Notes under the pieces: generated by a model | Told to the model about the DNA's origin: nothing | Database searches by the model: none | The model's input: the letters and a program-made list of their open reading frames with translations, nothing else | Translations under genes and position numbers: made by a program | In this document: positions 1 through 7,928 of the stretch, one piece after another | Layout of the letters: every line of letters begins with the position of its first letter | How positions within the stretch are numbered: the stretch's first letter is position 1 | Assembly (NCBI GenBank): GCA_031268935.1 | Contig: JAIRWL010000030.1 | Location: forward strand, 1-36,622 | Origin: Holosporales bacterium | Lineage (GTDB): Bacteria; Pseudomonadota; Alphaproteobacteria; RUG11792 | Direction of reading: 5' to 3' | DNA length: 36,622 bases

Positions 1-140
1 TGATGCTCCTGTTTTCTTCGCTCTTTGATTCGAACGTGGGATGCGTCGTCTGGTTCTACCTTACGACCATCCCAACCTTCGTCCTCATCTGCCTGATGGA
101 TCGTAAAATACAGAATAAATCCAACGAACAGGATGAATAA
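1..140 (+). CDS. C-terminal end of a membrane protein (partial)
   Basis: An open frame enters from the left edge and ends at TAA 138-140. The roughly 45 visible residues hold one hydrophobic helix (FYLTTIPTFVLICLMD) followed by a charged hydrophilic tail rich in K, N, Q, D and E. This is how a multi-spanning transporter, for example of the major facilitator/AmpG type, usually ends, but the family cannot be named from so little. An ATG at position 3 is in frame, but the lack of upstream sequence and the mid-helix character suggest the gene begins outside the window. It converges on the uracil-DNA glycosylase gene, with 11 bases between the two stop codons. Confidence 0.55.
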   Translation, partial: MLLFSSLFDSNVGCVVWFYLTTIPTFVLICLMDRKIQNKSNEQDE

Positions 141-151
141 ATATCAAAATA

Positions 152-838
152 TTATTTATATCGATATAGCTTTTTTATAGTTATGAAATCTCGGAAGGCC
201 AGGGCCTTTTGTCCGGGGGAACGCAACAGGTAGGCCGGATGAAATGTCGCGATAGTATCTATGCCCATAATTTTCATTTTTCTCCCCCTCAAGCTAGAGA
301 CGGTATCATTCGTCTCTAAGATCGCTTTGATAGCTACCCCTCCCAACAGTACGATTATCTTGGGTCTGATTAGAGTAATATGTTTTCTCACATACGGTAG
401 ACACATCGTAATTTCGTCGGACGATGGAGTTCGGTTACTGGGCGGTCTCCAGAATACGATGTTAGTAATATAAACTTCTTCCCTCTTCAGATCGATGGCG
501 CTCAACATGCTGTTCAATAACTTACCACTTTGTCCGACGAATGGTTTTCCTTGCTCGTCTTCATCGTGTCCGGGCGCCTCACCAATAAACATAATCGATG
601 AGCACGGATCTCCGTCCGAAAAAACTGTATTTTTCGAAACTTTTTTAAGCAGACAATCAATCGATAATACCGCTTCCCTCAACTCATCGAGACTGGTAAT
701 ATTTTCGAGTGAGCCGGATGCTTGATGTGGATTGGCAACACTTCTATAATCACCCGATCTCGAATTGGTACATGGTAAAAGATGATCTATTCCGAACGCT
801 TTGTACCATCCAATAACACCTTTTGAGAAATTGTGCAT
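152..838 (-). CDS. Uracil-DNA glycosylase, family 4
   Basis: This 228-residue protein is a family 4 (Fe-S type) uracil-DNA glycosylase, which removes uracil from DNA in base-excision repair. The N-terminal region has the GWYKAFGID segment typical of alphaproteobacterial members. The active-site motif GEAPGHDEDEQGKPFVGQSG lies near residues 87-106 and the C-terminal motif HPAYLLRSP near residues 198-206. Expected cluster ligands are visible at the CTN and CLPY cysteines, but I did not align them. The ATG at 838 is favoured because it leaves the WY..G.D segment intact. The gene runs divergently from ispE, with a single base between the two start codons, so each gene's ribosome-binding region lies inside the other's coding sequence. 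Confidence 0.9.
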   Translation of the reverse strand: MHNFSKGVIGWYKAFGIDHLLPCTNSRSGDYRSVANPHQASGSLENITSLDELREAVLSIDCLLKKVSKNTVFSDGDPCSSIMFIGEAPGHDEDEQGKPFVGQSGKLLNSMLSAIDLKREEVYITNIVFWRPPSNRTPSSDEITMCLPYVRKHITLIRPKIIVLLGGVAIKAILETNDTVSSLRGRKMKIMGIDTIATFHPAYLLRSPGQKALAFRDFITIKKLYRYK

Positions 839-839
839 A

Positions 840-1727
840 ATGGTAATAAGGTCACATGCCGTCGCAAAAGTTAATCTGACGCTGAGAATAACAGATAAGG
901 TAGAACGTGGCTATCACAAGTTACAAAGCGTTTTTGTATTTTTAGATGAAATATTTGATACATTAACGGTAGATACGGCCAGAGAGTTTAACGGATCATC
1001 TGGGAATATCGCCGGGGTCAAAGCCAGTGAAAATTTAATTAAAATGGCTGCCAATATTCTGACCAGCGTTTTCCGGAAAAAAGTGCCGCACGTTGAGATA
1101 AAGAAAGAGATTCCTACTGGGGCTGGGCTGGGGGGCGGTTCGAGTGATGCCGCCTGCTTTATTAATGTCGTTTTCGATTTATGGCAAATTCCGGCCAAAG
1201 AAAAGTTAATTTGCACTAAGTATTTTAAAGCACTTGGTAGCGACACCTTCATTTTTCTATATTATTATTTTACGAATTTAAATATTTTGTTCCTCGATGG
1301 AGCTGGGTTTGATGGCACCATCACTCCACTGTCAATCCAGAATCTTCATTATTGCTACTTAGTCATCGTATTTGATGGAATATTTTTATCGACGAAGAAA
1401 GTTTACGATAATTTCAGAGGACCATTTCTACCTCGTATCAATACCAACGAATGCGATTTTGAACTTTTAAAAGATTTCCGTAATTCTCTGCAAGAGCCAG
1501 CTATAATGCTCGTTCCGAAATTGCAAAATTATCTACGTTCTATTAGAGCGACTTCGCCGTGTTTCTGCGGAGTTTCTGGATCGGGTTCGAGTTGCTTTGG
1601 CCTGTACGATACGTTCGAAAAAGCGGAAAAAGCAATGGAGATTTTGAAGTCATACGGCTATTGTTTCCTGAAAATGTCTAGAATTTGTCCTCATGAGGCA
1701 AAACTGAGGGGCTTTGCCTTTGGGTAA
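840..1727 (+). CDS. ispE: 4-diphosphocytidyl-2-C-methyl-D-erythritol kinase
   Basis: IspE phosphorylates CDP-methylerythritol in the non-mevalonate (MEP) isoprenoid pathway. The protein (295 residues from ATG 840) shows the N-terminal AKVNLTL and RGYHKLQS segments, the GHMP-kinase glycine loop IPTGAGLGGGSSDAA near residues 91-105, the LGSD segment with the catalytic aspartate, and the C-terminal SGSGSSCFGL loop. ATG 840 is chosen because family members start only a few residues before AKVNL; an upstream in-frame start at 801 would overlap the divergent glycosylase gene. After LGSD, the usual VP..L and GxGE residues are replaced by an aromatic stretch (TFIFLYYYFTN), so the substrate pocket is atypical. 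The frame is intact. Confidence 0.9.
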   Translation: MVIRSHAVAKVNLTLRITDKVERGYHKLQSVFVFLDEIFDTLTVDTAREFNGSSGNIAGVKASENLIKMAANILTSVFRKKVPHVEIKKEIPTGAGLGGGSSDAACFINVVFDLWQIPAKEKLICTKYFKALGSDTFIFLYYYFTNLNILFLDGAGFDGTITPLSIQNLHYCYLVIVFDGIFLSTKKVYDNFRGPFLPRINTNECDFELLKDFRNSLQEPAIMLVPKLQNYLRSIRATSPCFCGVSGSGSSCFGLYDTFEKAEKAMEILKSYGYCFLKMSRICPHEAKLRGFAFG

Positions 1728-1742
1728 CGAAAGTTATATAAT
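1714..1742 (+). promoter_or_regulatory. Predicted sigma-70 promoter of the lipoprotein/dnaA cluster
   Basis: TTGCCT at 1714-1719 and a perfect TATAAT at 1737-1742 are separated by 17 bases. They lie at the end of ispE, about 40 bases upstream of the lipoprotein start at 1781. This could drive the lipoprotein pair and possibly dnaA. Confidence 0.5.
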
Positions 1743-1780
1743 GTGTGCTGAAAAAGTAATGTGTAAAGTAGAGGTATTTT

Positions 1781-2239
1781 ATGTGTAATTTTGGTCGATA
1801 TATTGTAATCTCGATCAGCTGCATGTTGTTCGCTGGGTGCTCGAACAAGTATTCGGGCGATCGATATTCATCGAGAGGAGTCGGGGAAGTTTCTCGATCT
1901 GACTCTGGGACTATAATATCTATGCGTCAAGTTGAGATACAATCGGATGGAGCTCCGGGGGCAGGGGCTTTGCTCGGCGGAGTCGGAGGAGGGCTCGTTG
2001 GATCCATGTTCGGAAAGGGAGGAGGAAAAGTACTATCCACGGCAGTTGGCGCTGTCGCCGGCGGAGTCGCAGGTCATATGATTCAGAACAAAGATTCTGA
2101 TGGTATCGAATACACCGTAAAACTCGATACGGGACCGGTCATAACTGTTGTCCAAGGGCCGACACCACCTCTTTCCGTCGGACAAGGAGTATACGTCGTG
2201 AACAGCTCTAGAGATCGCAGTCGTGTTATTGCCAGATAG
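1781..2239 (+). CDS. Glycine-zipper outer-membrane lipoprotein (17-kDa antigen/SlyB-like)
   Basis: This 152-residue protein has a signal peptide ending in the lipobox LFAGC, with Cys20 the likely lipidated residue. A Gly/Ala-rich stretch at about residues 59-101 (GAGALLGGVGGGLVG...GAVAGGVAGH) forms the glycine-zipper double hairpin of the SlyB/Pcp/rickettsial 17-kDa antigen family. A C-terminal beta domain follows (EYTVKLDTG, VITVVQGP, VGQGVYVV). The family sits in the outer membrane with a structural or stress role; the exact function here is unknown. It starts at ATG 1781 after AGAGG, and a promoter with TATAAT lies just upstream. The next lipoprotein gene begins 3 bases after its stop codon. 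Confidence 0.85.
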   Translation: MCNFGRYIVISISCMLFAGCSNKYSGDRYSSRGVGEVSRSDSGTIISMRQVEIQSDGAPGAGALLGGVGGGLVGSMFGKGGGKVLSTAVGAVAGGVAGHMIQNKDSDGIEYTVKLDTGPVITVVQGPTPPLSVGQGVYVVNSSRDRSRVIAR

Positions 2240-2242
2240 CGA

Positions 2243-2734
2243 ATGCTTTGTCGAATAGTATCGATTTTATCGGTTTTATTACTGGTCGCCTGCGGTATGT
2301 TGCCGGATGTTCATGTATGGTTGAGAAAGGCTGACTTTGAGATTGACCCGAAAGCTAATAAGGGAGAAGCTTTCGAATGTCATATTGTTGTCGCTTACTC
2401 GAAAGATTTATTCGATAGACTTCAGGGAATGGATGCTACAGGATATTTTACCGGTGCCGATTCCCTGAAGAAAACTTACAAGGATTCGATTGAGGTTTTC
2501 AATTTTGACATGATTCCCGGAAGAAATAAATTAGATCAAAAAATTAACTTAAAATCATATACTAAGGCGCTAGGAGCTTTCATTTTTGCAAAATACTCAA
2601 CTCCCGGAAGGTTCGCAGAAAATGTTGGTAGCGCCAGATCGATTGTCGTAAGATTTTTGCCGTACAAGATGGAGGTCATATCTGATGCAAACTTGGATTC
2701 CGTGACCAGTAAAATCAGTACTAGTAAGGGGTAG
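2243..2734 (+). CDS. Small lipoprotein, possibly TssJ-like
   Basis: This 163-residue protein has a short signal peptide with the lipobox LVAC (Cys17), so it is probably anchored in the outer membrane facing the periplasm. The mature part has predicted beta strands: a polar strand ECHIVVAYSK, then a FDMIPGRNK turn, then ALGAFIFAKY near residues 109-119. That order (a beta strand, a PG turn, a strand ending ALG..A.Y) recalls TssJ, the type VI secretion lipoprotein, but the similarity is weak and was judged by eye. The gene lies between another lipoprotein and dnaA, with 3-base and 1-base gaps, so it is probably in the same transcript. Otherwise it is an unrecognised lipoprotein. Confidence 0.7.
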   Translation: MLCRIVSILSVLLLVACGMLPDVHVWLRKADFEIDPKANKGEAFECHIVVAYSKDLFDRLQGMDATGYFTGADSLKKTYKDSIEVFNFDMIPGRNKLDQKINLKSYTKALGAFIFAKYSTPGRFAENVGSARSIVVRFLPYKMEVISDANLDSVTSKISTSKG

Positions 2735-2735
2735 C

Positions 2736-4085
2736 ATGTCAGATGTTTCTGATATCAAGCTAAAACAAATTTGGGAGGAAGCTCTCTTAGATATCAAAGA
2801 TGCCGTCGGGGAAGGGTCATTCAAAACCTGGATTTCAAAATTAGACATCATCGGGATTGATGACATAGTCTTAAAGCTTGCGGCGCCATCTAATTTTATA
2901 AGGGATAATGTGCTTTCCAGATTTGCTGATAAAATTATTCAAATTATGAATTCGTATGGGTGTCAGATTAGAGCAATCAGTATAGATGTCTATGATAAAA
3001 CTACGGCCAGTATAAGTGAAGATAACACTGAGGCCAACAAGATAAATACGAGAGAATATCAAGATATATCTATTCTGGATAAGAGATTTACTTTTAAAAA
3101 CTTTGTGGTTGGTAAGCCGAATGAATTTGCATATGCTGCCGCGATTAGAGTTTCTGAATCTGAAACTCCAGCGTTTAATCCTTTATTTTTATATGGGGGA
3201 GTTGGGCTCGGTAAAACTCATTTGATGCACGCCATTGCCTGGAATACTAATCATCATTTTCCCAAAAAAAAGGTCATATACTTATCAGCCGAAAAATTTA
3301 TGTATCTGTTCATTAAATCATTACGCTTTAAGAATGCTATTTCTTTTAAAGAGATGTTTAGAACTGTTGATGTTCTTATGATCGATGATGTTCAATTCAT
3401 CGGAGGTAAGGATACGACCCAGGAGGAATTCTTTCACACGTTCAATGAATTGGTAGACAACAATAAACAAATCATATTATCGGCAGATAAATCTCCATCT
3501 GACTTAGGGGGGGTTGAAGATAGGCTTAAATCTAGGCTCGGATGGGGGCTAGTTGCCGATATCCATCCCACCACCTATGAATTACGTCTCGGTATTTTAC
3601 AAGCTAAATCCAAACAGTATAAGGCGGAGGTGCCTGACAATGTATTAGAGTTTCTGGCCGCTAAAATAACTTCGAATATTCGCGAATTGGAGGGGTCTCT
3701 TAATAGGATAGTAGCTCATTCGACCCTCGTCGGGAGGTGCATAACTCTGGATGTAGCTCATGAGGTTTTAAGAGATATTTTGAGAGCCAATGAAAAGGTA
3801 ATTACGATAGACATCATACAAAAGAAGGTTTGCGAGTATTACGGGGTGAAATTTTCAGATTTGATTTCGGCGAGAAGACACAAGGCCGTAACAATGGCTC
3901 GGCAAATAGCCATGTATCTTTGTAAAATATTAACTACGAAATCATTACCAGATATAGGTAAAAGTTTTGGCGGGAAAGACCATTCGACCGTAATTCATGC
4001 TGTAAAAAAGGTCAAAGACTTGATTACGAGAGATCAATCTTTTAGCGCAGATCTCGAAATCCTCACGAAATCACTGCAAAATTGA
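2736..4085 (+). CDS. dnaA: Chromosomal replication initiator DnaA
   Basis: DnaA is the AAA+ ATPase that binds and melts the replication origin. At 449 residues it has normal length. Domain I (WEEALLDIKDAVGEGSFKTW) opens the protein and a short linker follows. The AAA+ core has Walker A GGVGLGKTH near residues 154-162, Walker B VLMIDDVQF near 213-221, and the RLKSRLGWGLVADI segment with the Arg finger. Domain IV carries the DnaA signature KDHSTVIHAVKKV at about 414-426. The start at 2736 is one base past the preceding stop. I found no cluster of consensus DnaA boxes in the window, so the origin is probably elsewhere. Confidence 0.97.
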   Translation: MSDVSDIKLKQIWEEALLDIKDAVGEGSFKTWISKLDIIGIDDIVLKLAAPSNFIRDNVLSRFADKIIQIMNSYGCQIRAISIDVYDKTTASISEDNTEANKINTREYQDISILDKRFTFKNFVVGKPNEFAYAAAIRVSESETPAFNPLFLYGGVGLGKTHLMHAIAWNTNHHFPKKKVIYLSAEKFMYLFIKSLRFKNAISFKEMFRTVDVLMIDDVQFIGGKDTTQEEFFHTFNELVDNNKQIILSADKSPSDLGGVEDRLKSRLGWGLVADIHPTTYELRLGILQAKSKQYKAEVPDNVLEFLAAKITSNIRELEGSLNRIVAHSTLVGRCITLDVAHEVLRDILRANEKVITIDIIQKKVCEYYGVKFSDLISARRHKAVTMARQIAMYLCKILTTKSLPDIGKSFGGKDHSTVIHAVKKVKDLITRDQSFSADLEILTKSLQN

Positions 4086-4094
4086 GGTGGAAAT

Positions 4095-5435
4095 ATGCGA
4101 TTGAAAAACAAAAAAAATAATTCTCAATATTCAGATAGTTGTAACAAGGTTTTTTCCTATTGGCGATTTAGAACGATGTATTCAATCGTAATGGGGTATG
4201 CAGCGTTCTATCTCATTAGGCAAAATTTCTCGCTAGCCGTCCCCGCAATGTGTTCAGATTTACATTACACAAAATCAGAGATAGGAATCGTGATGTCAAT
4301 TGCGGCGACCCTATATGGTCTCGGTAAATGCTTCTTTGGGGTTATTGGAGATAGATACAGTGCGAGACATATCATGAGTGTTGGGCTGTTATGCTCAGCC
4401 TTCATGAATATCTGTATGGGATTCAGTTCTTTTATTCCTATCTTTGCCATATTTTGGTCTTTAAATTATTGCTTCCAATCGATGGGATATCCTCCATGCG
4501 CAAAATTACTAACGCACTGGTTTAGTCCTGTCGAAATTGGCACAAAATGGGCCGTATGGAATACATCACAGCAAATTGGAAGTGCAGTGATTGCCTTTAC
4601 AGGACCAATAATTCTCATGCATTTTGGTTGGCGATATATTTTTTTTATACCGGGAGTTGTCGCTATTTTGATGGCTTGTCTACTGTTCAATAGATTACGC
4701 GACACTCCGGAGTCTTTAAAGTTACCATCGGTAGAAAAAATGACTGGATTAGCATCCGTTGCTGAAAGCTCAAAATGGGATCCAGAAAATGATACTAGAT
4801 TGTCATACTTTGGGACCTTAAAGGTGGTGCTGAACAATAAATTTGTTTGGTTCGTTAGTCTTGCCAATTTTTTCGTCTATATCTGCAGAATGACATTTTT
4901 AAATTGGGGCCCGACATTCTTACTTGAATCGAAGGGTAATTCACTAACGAGCGCTGGATTCCAGATGGTAATATTTGACCTAGCTGGAATGTGCGGTGGA
5001 GTTTTTGCCGGTTATTTATCTGATAGAGTCTTTAGGGGACGGAGAGGCCCGGTTTCTTCGCTCTATATGAGCATCTTTGCCCTTTTAGTTACTTTGTTAT
5101 GGATATCTCCAAAAGACTCTCCAATCCTTTGCTCAGCCTGCATGTTGTGTGTCGGATTCTTGATAACTGGGCCTCAAATTCTGATTGGCGTTGCCGCGAC
5201 TGATTTTACGGCCAAAAAGACGGCCGCGACAGCCTCTGGATTTACCGGAACATTAGGATATGTTGGAACGGCGGTCGCCGGGTTTGGGACCGGATATTTA
5301 GCAGATAACTACGGCTGGGAGAGCGTTTTCTGCGCTATAATCGGATCAGCTTTAATGAGCACAATCTTCCTGGTCCTAACATGGAACCAACGATCTGAGA
5401 TATTAAATCATTCGGATGGTCAATCCTCTAGTTAA
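4095..5435 (+). CDS. Organophosphate:phosphate antiporter, GlpT/UhpT type (MFS)
   Basis: This is a 446-residue major facilitator protein with about 12 membrane segments. The first helix region (MGYAAFYLIRQNFSLAVPAM) with its conserved FYLxRxNFSLAxP pattern, the following SEIGIVMS.A.LYGLGK..FG..GDR segment, and the KFVWFVSLANFFVYICRM start of the second half match the organophosphate:phosphate antiporter family. These proteins exchange glycerol-3-phosphate or hexose-6-phosphate for phosphate across the inner membrane. The exact substrate (GlpT, UhpT or UhpC type) cannot be decided by eye. Starting 9 bases after dnaA, it may be in the same transcript. In an intracellular bacterium it would import host sugar phosphates. 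Its AGGTGG ribosome-binding site is close to the ATG. Confidence 0.85.
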   Translation: MRLKNKKNNSQYSDSCNKVFSYWRFRTMYSIVMGYAAFYLIRQNFSLAVPAMCSDLHYTKSEIGIVMSIAATLYGLGKCFFGVIGDRYSARHIMSVGLLCSAFMNICMGFSSFIPIFAIFWSLNYCFQSMGYPPCAKLLTHWFSPVEIGTKWAVWNTSQQIGSAVIAFTGPIILMHFGWRYIFFIPGVVAILMACLLFNRLRDTPESLKLPSVEKMTGLASVAESSKWDPENDTRLSYFGTLKVVLNNKFVWFVSLANFFVYICRMTFLNWGPTFLLESKGNSLTSAGFQMVIFDLAGMCGGVFAGYLSDRVFRGRRGPVSSLYMSIFALLVTLLWISPKDSPILCSACMLCVGFLITGPQILIGVAATDFTAKKTAATASGFTGTLGYVGTAVAGFGTGYLADNYGWESVFCAIIGSALMSTIFLVLTWNQRSEILNHSDGQSSS

Positions 5436-5554
5436 CTCTAATCGTCCAGTTAGTTGAGAACTATATTTCTTTTTTATGATTTAAGTTGGAATTTTGATCT
5501 TCGTATGATGCATAAATTGTAACGATGCCGATGCTTTTCCCTCTTAGTATTACA

Positions 5555-5575
5555 TTGCAAGATTTTCACTTGCAA
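5555..5575. repeat. 7-bp inverted repeat in the antiporter-aroK gap
   Basis: TTGCAAG at 5555-5561 and its exact reverse complement CTTGCAA at 5569-5575 are separated by 7 bases. No T-run follows on either strand, so it does not look like a terminator. It could be an operator or a leader hairpin for aroK. The rest of the gap at 5436-5681 is AT-rich and shows no open frame or RNA gene that I recognise. Confidence 0.35.
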
Positions 5576-5681
5576 AAAGAGCTTCGTTTGCAGATACTAC
5601 GAGTACGCCAGGGTGTAGAGTTTTATAATTTTTTCTTCGTGTATGGGTAGGTTCCTTTTTTTTTGGAGTTTGTAAGAAAAG

Positions 5682-6302
5682 ATGATTGACGGTACCGAAA
5701 AGTTTTCTGCAACGCCATCGAGGCCTGCATCGCCGTTAGTAAGTTTTATGCCACCAAAACCAATCGTAATAATTGGATTGATGGGATGTGGGAAGACGAG
5801 CATAGGGAAAAGACTTGCTAAAAGATTTGACCTTCCATTTTGCGACTCAGATCAGGAAGTTGAGACGGCGGCTGGCTGTTCGATCGGAGATATAGATTCA
5901 GTCTTCGGAGATGGCGCCCTACAGAGTGGAGAATTTAGGGTGCTTTCTAGAATTCTTTCTCAATCTGTTCAGGTTGTCGCGACGGGTTGTCTATCATTCA
6001 CTTATGGCGATACTAGGGCTTTACTGAAAGAAAAGTCTATTTCGGTGTGGCTGAAGGCGGATCTTCAGACGTTGCTTCTCAGAGTGATCGGAAGAAAGGA
6101 CAGGCCGCTTCTCGAAGTTGGCCGAGAAGAGGAAATTTTGATTGAGTTAATCGATAAGTATTATCCAATTTTTTCTGAAGCTGATGTTTCTGTTCAAACT
6201 TACGATGAACCCGCCAATATTACGGTCGATCGCGTCATCATCGCAATGAGTGAATTTATTCAAACAAATTATCCTGATCATCACGTCCTGAAGTCTGTTT
6301 GA
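5682..6302 (+). CDS. aroK: Shikimate kinase-family protein
   Basis: The fold is shikimate kinase (ATP + shikimate to shikimate-3-phosphate). The 206 residues include an N-terminal extension of about 25 residues, a P-loop GLMGCGKTS at 32-40, the shikimate-binding Asp in CDSD (D57), EFR with R86, and the lid RKDRPLL. The usual GGG of the shikimate pocket reads ATGC (about 100-103) and the Glu after the FRR motif is replaced, so the substrate site is altered. The gene usually precedes aroB; here recR follows instead, 18 bases on. ATG 5682 has a GGAG 13 bases upstream; a second in-frame ATG at 5748 would give the more usual length but has no ribosome-binding site. It may be an active, drifting or re-purposed kinase. 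Confidence 0.8.
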   Translation: MIDGTEKFSATPSRPASPLVSFMPPKPIVIIGLMGCGKTSIGKRLAKRFDLPFCDSDQEVETAAGCSIGDIDSVFGDGALQSGEFRVLSRILSQSVQVVATGCLSFTYGDTRALLKEKSISVWLKADLQTLLLRVIGRKDRPLLEVGREEEILIELIDKYYPIFSEADVSVQTYDEPANITVDRVIIAMSEFIQTNYPDHHVLKSV

Positions 6303-6320
6303 GGATGTTTTTTTAAAGTA

Positions 6321-6929
6321 ATGCCAATTGGAGAAATTGAAAAGCTAGTGAATTGTATCGGTAGGCTGCCCGGTATGGGTTTTAGATCTGCGATGCGAAT
6401 TGTTGTTCATCTCCTAAAGCGCAAACAGACCGTGATGGATCATCTTATTAAATCTCTTATCAGCGTATTTGAAAACGCGAGAGAGTGCGAGATATGCGGA
6501 AACGTAGACGTTAAGCCGGTCTGCTTCGTATGTCTCGACAAAAAGAGGGATTTTTCTACTTTATGCGTAGTGTCCGATATATCGGATCTCTGGGCCATCG
6601 AACGTACTGGGTTTTACAGGGGCTTATACCATGTCCTTGGTGGCAAACTTTCGGCGATCGATGGTATTCGGCCAGAAGATCTCGATATATCCAGATTATG
6701 CCGACGAATATCGGAATCGACGACTACTAACGAATTGATTCGAGAAGTTATTATTGCAATGAGTGCCGATCTAGATGGTCAAACTACGATGTTTTTCGTG
6801 AAAGATGAAATAAAAGGATTAAATGTAAAAATCACGACTCTTTCTCACGGAGTTCCAGTCGGAAGCGATCTCGAAGGACTCGACGATGGAACTCTCATCG
6901 CGGCCTTTAAGCATCGACATGGTATTTAG
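6321..6929 (+). CDS. recR: Recombination mediator RecR
   Basis: RecR works with RecF and RecO to load RecA at DNA gaps. The 202-residue protein begins with the helix-hairpin-helix region (LVNCIGRLPGMGFRSAMRI), followed by a four-cysteine zinc finger (C..C near residues 56-59, C..C near 68-71) and a Toprim domain with ITTLSHGVPVGSDLEGLDDGTL near the C-terminus. This is the normal length and order. In many genomes it follows dnaX and the YbaB gene; here it follows aroK and abuts obgE, whose ATG comes directly after its TAG stop. Confidence 0.95.
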   Translation: MPIGEIEKLVNCIGRLPGMGFRSAMRIVVHLLKRKQTVMDHLIKSLISVFENARECEICGNVDVKPVCFVCLDKKRDFSTLCVVSDISDLWAIERTGFYRGLYHVLGGKLSAIDGIRPEDLDISRLCRRISESTTTNELIREVIIAMSADLDGQTTMFFVKDEIKGLNVKITTLSHGVPVGSDLEGLDDGTLIAAFKHRHGI

Positions 6930-7928
6930 ATGAAATTTCTCGATGAGGCAAAGATATATATTAAAGCTGGTGATGGCGGGGACGGCTGCCTAAGTTTCAG
7001 ACGAGTCAAATTCGTCGAATTCGGAGGGCCCGATGGAGGCGCTGGCGGTTCTGGAGGATCTGTGTATATCGTTGCCGTTGCCGATATCAATACTCTCATC
7101 GATTACAGATATAAGCAGCATTTCAAGGCCGGAAGAGGAGAAAATGGCTCTGGACAGAATAAGACTGGAAAAAAGGCTTCCGATATAATTCTGCAGGTTC
7201 CGGTAGGGACTCAAATTCTAGATGAAGATAAATCTACTGAAATCGCAGATCTTACTGAGATTAATCAAAAAGTGCTCTTGGCTTGTGGAGGACGTGGAGG
7301 TCTCGGTAATACGGCTTTCAAATCATCAACAAATCGAGCCCCTCGTGAGACGACGAACGGAGATGCGGGGGAAGAGCGATGGATATGGCTCAAACTGAAA
7401 TTGATTGCCGACGTCGGATTGGTTGGATTTCCGAATGCTGGAAAATCATCTCTTATTTCTGTTGTTACCAATTCCAAATCTAAGATTGGCGCATACCCAT
7501 TTTCTACCCTTACCCCTCAGCTTGGAATCATAAAATATTTTGATAAAGAAATCGTTATTGCCGATATTCCGGGACTCATCGAGTCGGCTCACGCTGGCAG
7601 AGGTCTGGGGGATAAATTCCTTTCTCATATTGAACGCTGCCAGATGATTCTACATGTAATTTTCGCAGATAATGATAATCCAGTTGAATCTTATCATACT
7701 ATCCGAAATGAGCTTTCGATGTATGGTCATGATCTGGACAAGAAACCAGAGATCATTGTTTTGAATAAATCTGATATCGTAGATGATGATATAATTCGAG
7801 AACTTCAAACCAAATTAGAGACGATCTCGGGTAGGCAAGTTTGCGTCATTTCTGCCCTTACTCGATCCGGAATAAAAGAATTGATTGAATGTATTTCGAA
7901 TTATGTCAACAAACCAGTTACTTGGTGA
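6930..7928 (+). CDS. obgE: GTPase Obg/CgtA
   Basis: Obg is an essential ribosome-associated GTPase involved in 50S assembly and stress signalling. The 332-residue protein has the glycine-rich Obg fold (residues 1 to about 158, starting MKFLDEAKIYIKAGDGGDGC) and then the G domain: G1 GFPNAGKSS near 166-174, G3 DIPGLIE, and G4 NKSD near 287-290. It lacks the variable C-terminal extension of longer homologues. The start codon directly follows the recR stop, and its 3' end overlaps murB by 26 bases, consistent with one transcript. Confidence 0.95.
   Translation: MKFLDEAKIYIKAGDGGDGCLSFRRVKFVEFGGPDGGAGGSGGSVYIVAVADINTLIDYRYKQHFKAGRGENGSGQNKTGKKASDIILQVPVGTQILDEDKSTEIADLTEINQKVLLACGGRGGLGNTAFKSSTNRAPRETTNGDAGEERWIWLKLKLIADVGLVGFPNAGKSSLISVVTNSKSKIGAYPFSTLTPQLGIIKYFDKEIVIADIPGLIESAHAGRGLGDKFLSHIERCQMILHVIFADNDNPVESYHTIRNELSMYGHDLDKKPEIIVLNKSDIVDDDIIRELQTKLETISGRQVCVISALTRSGIKELIECISNYVNKPVTW

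Noticed and set aside
914-1252. 112-residue minus-strand frame inside ispE
   Set aside because: It is the antisense of a clear IspE frame with GHMP-kinase motifs.
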